Part shown: positions 56,831 through 64,000 of the stretch, one piece after another
How positions within the stretch are numbered: position 1 is the stretch's first letter
Layout: each line of letters starts with the position of its first letter
NCBI GenBank assembly: GCA_002778195.1
Contig: PCDI01000015.1
Location: 490,366-554,365, forward strand
From: Raffaelea ambrosiae
Taxonomy: Eukaryota > Ascomycota > Sordariomycetes > Ophiostomatales > Ophiostomataceae
Direction of reading: 5' to 3'
Length of the DNA: 64,000 nucleotides
The notes under the pieces: generated by a model
The model's input: only the letters and a program-made list of their open reading frames with translations
What the model was told of the DNA's origin: nothing
Database searches by the model: none
Made by a program: the position numbers and the translations under genes

Positions 56831-56854
56831 ACACACACACACACACACACACAC
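56831..56854 (+). repeat. (CA)12 microsatellite
   Basis: Twelve perfect CA units, continuing as imperfect CA-rich sequence to about 56880. Spacer DNA. Confidence 0.95.
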
Positions 56855-57783
56855 ATACACACTCACACCTCACACTCAGCGTACATACATACATCTCACA
56901 CGCACGCACGCACGCACACGTGTACACCATACACACCACAATCGAAAAGGAGCCGGCTGTTGAATATAATTGCTTTTTCCTGTGCTGGCAGAGCACCGCT
57001 ATGCCGCTTTTTTGCCGGTGTAACGGATATGCAGCGACGAAAAAAGAAAACGACCAAAAAGCAAGGCAGCGACTTACAGAAAGAGGAGATACCGCCGAGA
57101 AAAAGGCCCCCCCAAAGTGAGAGTAGGAGAAGGGGAAAAATGGTAAGAAAATTGAAAGTACAATACATGAAAAAAAAATAAAAAAATAAAGATACCGTTT
57201 ACATCACACATTTGTGCGGAGTGGCGGAAGAGAACCCGACAAGAGGGAGACCACATTGCAGCCGGCAAAGTCATCGTCCTGTGCATGATATGTGAGAACG
57301 CACATTGCGGGCTGCTATTTGTCTGATTGCCTGTTTTTGTGATGATGAATGAGAAGGCCGTTTTCCCAATGTTTCCAGCACAGTGTGAGCCCTCGTCTTT
57401 CTGCAACAGGCTGAAAGAAGAAAACGAGAAGAGACATAATATGGAAAAGGGAGGGTTGACATAATTTTTCTTTTTAACGATGGACAACAATGAAGGCAAT
57501 AAAAAATCTCCAGGAAAAAAAAGTGAACCCTGTCTTGCAAGGTGTTGCAATAGCAAGAACACAAAAAGGGAGAGAAATGGCCGGAGACCGGAGGAAATGC
57601 CCACGACCGACTACCGGAAAAAAGTCTGGGGGGGTTTTTTTTTCTCTCGTTTTCTTTTTCTTTTTCTTATTTTTTTTTTCACCACTGGACGCATACTTTA
57701 GTCTCGTCACACCGGCACATAACATGTGATATAGAGTGACGAGCAGGGCAGGGGAACAGCCGCAGCGGGCAGCCACTCCCCAG

Positions 57784-57870
57784 GGAGCACTCTAATAGGA
57801 GGACACCCTAGGAAGGTACCCTATTAGAAGGAGACCCTAGAAGGACACCCTACGAGTAGACCCCAGCACC
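57784..57870 (+). repeat. Degenerate repeat of GGA(C/G)ACCCTA units
   Basis: Four or five imperfect units (AGGACACCCTAGGAAGG, AAGGAGACCCTAG, AAGGACACCCTACG) in tandem. Each contains CCCTA but the units are not telomeric CCCTAA repeats. A TACGAGTA motif ends the array. Confidence 0.6.
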
Positions 57871-58770
57871 ACCACCCCTCTAGACAAGCAACAGCGGTAG
57901 AAAGCGAGTTAATAGCCGCAAACAAGGAGCAACGTCCACAGCAAGTAGCAAGTAGCCAGTAGCCAAGAACTAACTATAACGAAAGCAACACGCGAGCCAC
58001 AAACAACAAGCAACAAGTCGGCAACAAAAAAAAATATATATAACGATTTATTGAAACGTTGAAACACTGAAACATCGAAAATAAAAATAAAAATGCATGG
58101 GGTCCAGGCCAACCAACAGTTTCCCCCCCTCCCTCAAGGATACTACCGTAAAACCCTCCGAAGCGGCTTGTGCTTTTTCCCCCCGTCCTTCCGTGATAAA
58201 TCTACACCGTTGAATCTTACGAGCAATTGCATTATTTGGAGAGTTTCCTCTTTTCTCTTTTCTCTTCTCCCAATCCTTCCCCTTTCTTCCTGCTCTCCCG
58301 GTCCTACTGCCGTTCCGAAGCGGCAATCGCCTTCTCGGCTGCGAACTGGCATGATCAGTCCATCCTCCTCAAGCGAAAAAAAAAGAAAAAAAAAACACCC
58401 GAACTGTCGTACCATGCAGAAAAGAAAACCCTTGCTCGACTAAACCTGCCGTCTGGATAGCCGTAGGTCCTTGTACGAACCCGTCTGGAATGCATCTTCG
58501 TAGTTGTCGACCCCCCTGTAAACCTGCCTGGCAACTTCGTGGTCGTCGACTCTACGAAACCTGCGTGGAATGCATCGTGTAAACTACCGGCCTGCAACAG
58601 ACAGAAAATAGAAACACCAGTAGTCCGAAAAAATACCGCCACTGGTGCACTGCTATGCAATGTGGCAAAGCTAGCTAGGACGGGGCCAGTATCAGTATTA
58701 GAAGCTCATACCTTTCAACCCCCCCAAATAGGAGCTACGGACTTGCCAAGACCGGCGCACGTTTTTGTTG

Positions 58771-58808
58771 GAGAGAAAGAGAGAGAGAGAGAGAGTGTGT
58801 GTGTGTGT
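58771..58808 (+). repeat. Compound (GA)n(GT)n microsatellite
   Basis: A GA run of about 12 units passes directly into a GT run of about 7 units. Spacer DNA near the pseudogene. Confidence 0.9.
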
Positions 58809-59147
58809 ATGTGTGCGCGCCCCCCAAAAGACAAATACAACCTGTAAGAGATACCCGTACATAGTCTACTGTGGTAGAAGGAAAGACAACCAACCCCCGT
58901 AAGGCTAGAAAGGCTAGAACGGAGAAAAGAAAGAAAAGAAGGCACATACTATATGCATGCTGTGTATATGCGATGCAAGCGAACCAAAGAGGATAGACAG
59001 GGTGTCCCGAGGAGGGTCCCAGGAGGGTCCCCGACAGGGTCGCGAGGGTCGAGAGGACCAAATGGAAGCAAAGGACGGCAAGATGCCCCCCATCCCAAAG
59101 GATCAAAAGAGGATCAATGAGGACAACCGGGTGGGTGCTTGGGCCTT

Positions 59148-59180
59148 TGTGTGTGTGTGTGTATGTGTGTATGTGTGCGT
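59148..59180 (+). repeat. (GT)n microsatellite
   Basis: GT units interrupted by two AT steps. Spacer DNA just beyond the 3' end of the pseudogene. Confidence 0.9.
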
Positions 59181-59379
59181 GTTTTTGCCGCCGCCGCCAC
59201 CTCGAACACGAATTTCAGTGATGATGCTGGCATGCATGTCACGATGCCGGAGCTAACTATCTATGTAACTACTGTAGTAGGATCCGTAAATTGACAATTC
59301 GCGGTAAGACTGTTTTATTTTTGCAGTCGACTCATCCAAAAAAAAAAAAAAAAAAAAGAAAAAAAAACTCCCAACTGTC

Positions 59380-60707
59380 CAAGGGCCGCGACTCGGCAAA
59401 GATGCGCGCCTTGTCGGACATCGTCCCCGTACAGCTAGCTCTTTGATGATGGCGCGTTGCCAGGCTGCCAGCATCGCCTTGGTGTCGGCGTATTCGGCGT
59501 GCGACGTCGCACCCTCTTTCCTCGGACTGGACGACCGGGGCGAACTGGGCGAGCCCCGAGCAGGAGCACGGCCGAGCACGGCCAGACACGGCGCGCCCGT
59601 CTCGTAGATGCGCCGGGCCACGTGCTGGATGTGTGTGGCCGGCGGGGGGGGAGGCCCGGAACCGGCACGTGTGGTGTATGGCACGGGCGATGCCCCCCCT
59701 CCCCCCCCCTTTCGGAGCAAGGTGCGCCAGACGACCACGAGGAGACGTAGGCCAGGTTTGCTGTCTGGGCCACGGCGGTCTCTTCGTCCGACATGCCGGT
59801 CGTGTCGGTCTGGGGCGGCCGCGCCAGGTGGTCCTCGACGCCCCAGGGCCGTGGTAGTCGATGAATGGCGGGATCCATGTTGTGGTCCTCAACGAAGGGG
59901 CGCAATCTGGGTGGGATTGCCAGTCGATGATGGACGTGATCGGCGTCGGAATGGTCGGGGTCGACAATGGTGTTTTCGCCGTGTAGGTGGTCATCATGCC
60001 AGAGCCGGTCCAGCAGCAGGTTGTTGTCGTCGCTTGCATCTGGTGGTGCTACGTCTGGTCAAATATGCATATGCTCCAGGACACACGCCAGTAGGCGTTG
60101 CGAGACCAGATCTTGTTGGCCGCAGCGGGTTGATATACTGTGTTGTGGGCGGCGGTTGCATCGACAGGGAGAGAGATATGCTATCCGAGACATCAGCCGC
60201 GTAGTAGGAGAGGCTGCCGTACCCGGGGAAAGCTGTGGCAACCCACGTTATCATCATGGTCAATCGTTGCAGAGACACCTTGAGCTTGGCCCTGGGCCTC
60301 AACACACCCCGGACACGGCGCACGGGCAAACCAGCAGATTTCTCCATGATGATGTACGCAGCACCAACTGCGTCACTCTCTGCATGTGAGTTCCAGGCGA
60401 GTGCCTGAGGAGCGGACACGTCGAAGGAATATTTCTCATCTATCCAAAATGAAATCTTGACTTTTCTCTTTACAAAAAAAAACCCCCAAGAAAATATCAA
60501 CCAAAATGGAAAGTTTAGACCAAGACATGAACTGACAAAATCCATGGCAGCTGCCGCACTGGCTGCGGTGTAATGTCGAATGCCTGCATTGGGGTTGCAG
60601 ATGAAGTCGCAGCCGGGTCTGAAAGTCTTTTTCGAAGACCTCGCCGACAACAGGGACGACAATTCGTCTGGCGCACACCATTCCTTTGGGGTTTTGCGTA
60701 CTTGCAC
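59380..60707 (-). pseudogene. Decayed APH-family phosphotransferase (fungal AIM9-like kinase fold)
   Basis: Conserved pieces of a fungal aminoglycoside-phosphotransferase-fold protein occur in the right order on the minus strand but in different frames. They are CNPNAGIRHYTAAS (near 60.6 kb); PQALAWNSHAESDAVGAAYI with IMEKSAG (60.4-60.33); FPGYGSLSYYAADVSDS (60.23); LWHDDHLHGENTIVDPDHS with the Brenner-type HxD...N (59.98), one residue longer than the usual HDDLHGEN; ITSIIDWQSHP in another frame (59.93); FVEDHNMDPA (59.89); FIDYHGPG in the other frame (59.87); VEDHLARPPQTDTTGMSDEE (59.83); and HIQHVARRIYETG and EYADTKAMLAAWQ in further frames. At least four frame changes are needed and no start is evident. 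Some changes lie outside homopolymers, so sequencing error alone is unlikely. The intact family phosphorylates small molecules or is uncharacterised. Confidence 0.78.
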
Positions 60708-63700
60708 CGAGGCATCATTCCAATTCCATCTCCTGTTTGCATTGCAACAGATTCAGTTCTACAAAGCAACCCAAAATCTTTGGCTCGAACAATGTGGCAC
60801 TTGACTATTCCGTTCAGCTGCAGTGATGGAGTGTGGTACTGCGGCACATTGCTGTGTACGTCCCGCTTGTTCTTAGGTCAGTTGTGATGCATCCCCCCCC
60901 GTGGCCCACCCCTTGGGTTTTCTGCCCCTTCTGACTCTGGCGGCAGAAGCGGCGAGGGCTCCCCAGACCGTCCACACCCGAACCCCAATCGGTACATGGA
61001 TGCATCTTACAGTGGGCTGGGTGCACCGTGGTATGCAGTCAGAGTGAAATGGTAAGGTGCCCTGGGTCGGTATTGTCGGTATGATTCTGAAGGGGTGCCT
61101 TAACATCTGCCGGACCCAACGGGCAACCCCCCGACCGTCCGTGGGAAGAACTTTCTTTCTGGACGACGTTGTGTCTTGTTCTTGTATCCGTGTAGTCTTT
61201 TTTGGGGCGGTATTCGATCATAGGTTTCCGTTGTCTCTTTTGTTATCAACGCTTATATCAACGCGATGCATATGGAACTTGTCCTTTGGCTGAACACAAA
61301 CTCTCTACCAGAAAATTAGAGGAAGAACGAGGATTCTCGCTCAGAACCCTATTCTGCTTCTGCAGACTCTCTCCCTCTTCGCGTGTGTCTCTATCCATTT
61401 ATTTTCTGTCACGTTTCACTTTTGGGGTAAGCTTGGGTTTCCACCCTCACCCCCGTTTGCACCTCCTTCCCCCATGTTCATCACCAACCAAAAACCACTA
61501 CGCCCAGAAACCCGCCCATGCACAGGCCAGCCTGTTGTCCCGGCGTGCCAGCCAAGCATATGGAGGAAAGCCCCCCGCTCTCCCTGCCTCTCTCTACTAC
61601 TCGTACTCTCGGGGTGTGTGCTGAGAATCGCGGGTGCATCTCCGACGATGGAAGAGGAGGACTAGGGCAGGGGGGGTCATAACGGGTACACATACACAAA
61701 CACTCACAGGACCTTGCCCGAACGCATACACAACCTTTTTTGACTGCATAATAGTCATCACACGCAGACGCACACGCACACGCACACGCACACGCAGACG
61801 TCCAAACATGAGACAAGGGTTCTCGTGTACTCCCGTGGTGACCAAAGATTAGCCAAAGAAAAAGAGCCCTTTGTTCTTTTTTTTTTCATTTCTTTTCTTG
61901 TAAACTAGTATTGTTACTCGTACGTACAAAGTAGACACTTGTAAGGAGCTATCGCCGTGGGGGATTTTCTTTGTAGCATGTCCACTCGGACGCCGAATCG
62001 GACCAGCCAGCCTGGTGGTAAGATCCATAGGATGCAACTGCGCGTGCGTAGGCAGGTAGCCTTCTCTACGGGTACTCTCTTCGTGCTTCTCTTCCTCTGG
62101 GTGGCTCGGGTCGTCTCGTTCTGCCCGCCTTTCCAGCGGACGAAAAAAAAAAAAAAAACGAAGCAACTCTCTGGGAGAAATGCCTCGTGCCACAGTGCCA
62201 GATCCAGCAAACCCTTCTCGCAATTCGATTCTATTCGTCTTTTTTTGCCCTTCTCTTACCGGCGGCGAATCCCTACACCGCTCTGTCTCTTTACAGCAGG
62301 GGAGGCATATCGTTCAGCGGGCTGATCTGTTTCCCCGGGGGGGGGTTATGGGAGAGCGAGATAGGAAAAGATAGCGAGATGTCAAAGGGAGATAGACCAG
62401 ATAACTAGTTACAGGGTAGATGTAGACGGAGAATATACCGATAAACAGAAGATGGGGGTCTCTACTCTGCCGACAGAGGCCCAGCCACAGCAATGCCGGG
62501 AACAGATACAGGAGATAGCTGCGAGTAGTTACAGAAGATACAGAAGATACAGAAGATAATACAGACGACAACCGCGTCGATAACACCTCCAGCCGTGCCA
62601 GAAAGAGGTAATAAGACCCGGCGGAGGGCGCTCACACCCCCTTTTCCCTACCGGAGATCCTCAGAACGCAACCCTCCAATACAATCTCGCTGTACGAGTA
62701 GACGACAAAGAAGACCTCTGCAACTCGTATCCCGGGACATTTTGATTTTGTGACGATGCTGCTGTTGATCCTGTCTCTCTTCTGTCGAGCTTACTTGGCT
62801 ACGGCCATTCTGGCAACGACGCTGCCCCCCCGTCCACCCCCCCTTTTTGGCCTCTTCAGCAAGCCCCCAAACAGCCTGGTACCCCCACGCGCGTGCCCTG
62901 GGGACAAAGCGACGTAAAACGAGAGGGCGAGGTAGGCAGAGAAAATCAGAGAAGAGCACGAGAGGCAGAAGAGCAAAGCAGACGAGGAGAGAGCCTTAGA
63001 GATCCCGTCTCCCAAAACCGCCAACTTTTACTTCGGGGTGTCGGTGAAGCAACGCATTGCTAGCCGCTACAAGGAAGCACGTGTGGGAACCAGTCGTGGA
63101 TGAGCCTCGAGTTTTCTTTTTTTCTTTCCTTTCTTTTTTTTTCATCGTGCTCGGTGTCTTCGGGCCTCTCTTCTCTGGATGCTGTAAGGGTGAGCAAATA
63201 CAGAAAGAATCGCAGTAGCAGATCGTCTCATCCCATCTCTAGCTTGCTGAACGTTTGGGTGTTTTGTCAGTGTCTTGTCACTCTTTTTTTCCTTTCTTGC
63301 TCACCCACCCTTCCCGTCCGCAGCGTCCCATCAGGATCGCCCACCTTCTCTGTTTGTTGATGGGGGTGGCAAAGTGTCACCTTATATTGGGCCACGCAGT
63401 ATGGTCATGAAGTGGCATTGAACAGCCGCTGGGAACCCTAACTACCTCCAGTATTCCAACAAGCGTGGGGGAGGGGAGAATGTGTCATGAAGGAATTGCC
63501 TGCCATAATAGAGTAAAGGAGAACATGACCATTGTACAAGTACACTCAATGAGGAGCTTTGCTATGCAACTGCTACCTCCAGTCGTATCATGCCACCACT
63601 ATCTTGAGCTCTGACGACATAGCAGTCCCTTGAGGTTAACGTTGCTCGCACATGACATTGGTCACACGTCTCCTGTCTTGTAGATCTCAACTCGAGTCCA

Positions 63701-64000
63701 ATCTTGATGTCTCGTCTCACTGTGCGCTGCACAATCATGGCTAACACATGTTTTCATGGGTAAAAGTTCGTCATCTCAATTCCAAAAAAAGTAAGTCTTG
63801 TATATACCAACAGGGAGCCACTGGAGGCAAATCTGTCCAATATCCAAAGAAAGAAAGTCGTAAAAAGCCCGTCGAGTGCGCCTTAGGCCTGGGTCCTGAA
63901 ACAAGAAGATATAGAAGAAAAAAATAAGAAGAAAATATAGACAAAAGAAGATGATTGTATTGGTCTGTCCTTTCCAGACCGTATGTGTGCAAGACCACAT
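60708..64000. other. Right-hand spacer with possible short exons near the edge
   Basis: No gene was firmly recognised. An (ACGCAC)n tract lies at 61761-61800. Motif copies lie at 61598, 61915 and 62693. Near the edge two minus-strand frames read somewhat like protein: 63747-63562 (61 codons, ending DSGGMIRLEVAVA) and a frame after a TTTCAG acceptor-like site near 63901 (reading RRTRRAFYDFLSLDIGQICL). They may be terminal exons of a gene beyond the window or chance. Confidence 0.4.
61761..61800 (+). repeat. (ACGCAC)n microsatellite
   Basis: Six to seven imperfect hexamer units (ACGCAC with ACGCAG at the ends). Spacer DNA. Confidence 0.9.

Larger units (their letters stand above)
55743..59370. 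other. Spacer, no gene recognised (55.7-59.4 kb)
   Basis: It contains a (TCTGATCAG)n short tandem at 56099-56132, a (CA)n run at 56831-56854, a degenerate CCCTA-containing repeat at 57784-57870, (GA)n/(GT)n at 58771-58808 and (GT)n at 59148-59180. TACGAGTA occurs at 57851. No coding exon was recognised. Confidence 0.5.

Overview
The window is nuclear DNA from a filamentous ascomycete, most likely a Sordariomycete. The evidence is short introns with GTAAGT or GTATGT donors and CTAAC or CTGAC branch sites, GC-rich codon third positions, CT-rich promoter leaders, and several families found mainly in filamentous fungi (ApsA/Num1, DUF3405, a Ras2-type GTPase, a two-LIM Pxl1-like protein). An Ophiostomatales-like genome would fit, but that is a guess. 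No tRNA, rRNA, intact transposon or CRISPR array was seen. There are two runs of N (35439-35448 and 55677-55742).

Layout. 1-825 (-): 5' part of an adenylate-forming CoA ligase, cut by the left edge. 2473-4128 (-): inositol-3-phosphate synthase. 4.4-11.8 kb: long spacer. 11797-14373 (+): LIM-domain (paxillin-like) protein with three exons. 16424-18756 (+): DUF3405 type II membrane protein with two exons. 19328-20452 (-): OTU deubiquitinase of the OTUD6/Otu2 type. 21214-25719 (-): cortical anchor ApsA/Num1 with a C-terminal Mcp5-type PH domain. 25.7-36.8 kb: spacer. 36832-38624 (-): six-pass fungal membrane protein. 40212-40964 (+) and 40957-41475 (-): two unrecognised convergent genes whose ends overlap. 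42279-43364 (+): calcineurin-like metallophosphoesterase of the MPPED/239FB type. 44640-45290 (+): small low-complexity MCFS protein. 47320-48488 (-): Ras2-type small GTPase. 48.5-64 kb: gene-poor, with one clear pseudogene of an APH-family phosphotransferase (about 59.38-60.71 kb).

The genes form no metabolic cluster. Three concern cell polarity and the cortex (the LIM protein, ApsA and Ras2). Each has a long leader that is pyrimidine-rich on its own coding strand; this may indicate long 5' UTRs and promoters of regulatory genes. The rest are housekeeping or unknown.

The most unusual signal is non-coding. Two short motifs, TACGAGTA (often as GTACGAGTAC) and TACTATGTA, recur about 40 times counting both strands, against about two or three expected by chance. 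They sit almost only in the long spacers, are often paired or palindromic, and often lie next to a GTAAGATA/TATCTTAC element. They are absent from the gene-dense block 10.3-28.2 kb and from 35.8-47.7 kb. I cannot assign them a function.
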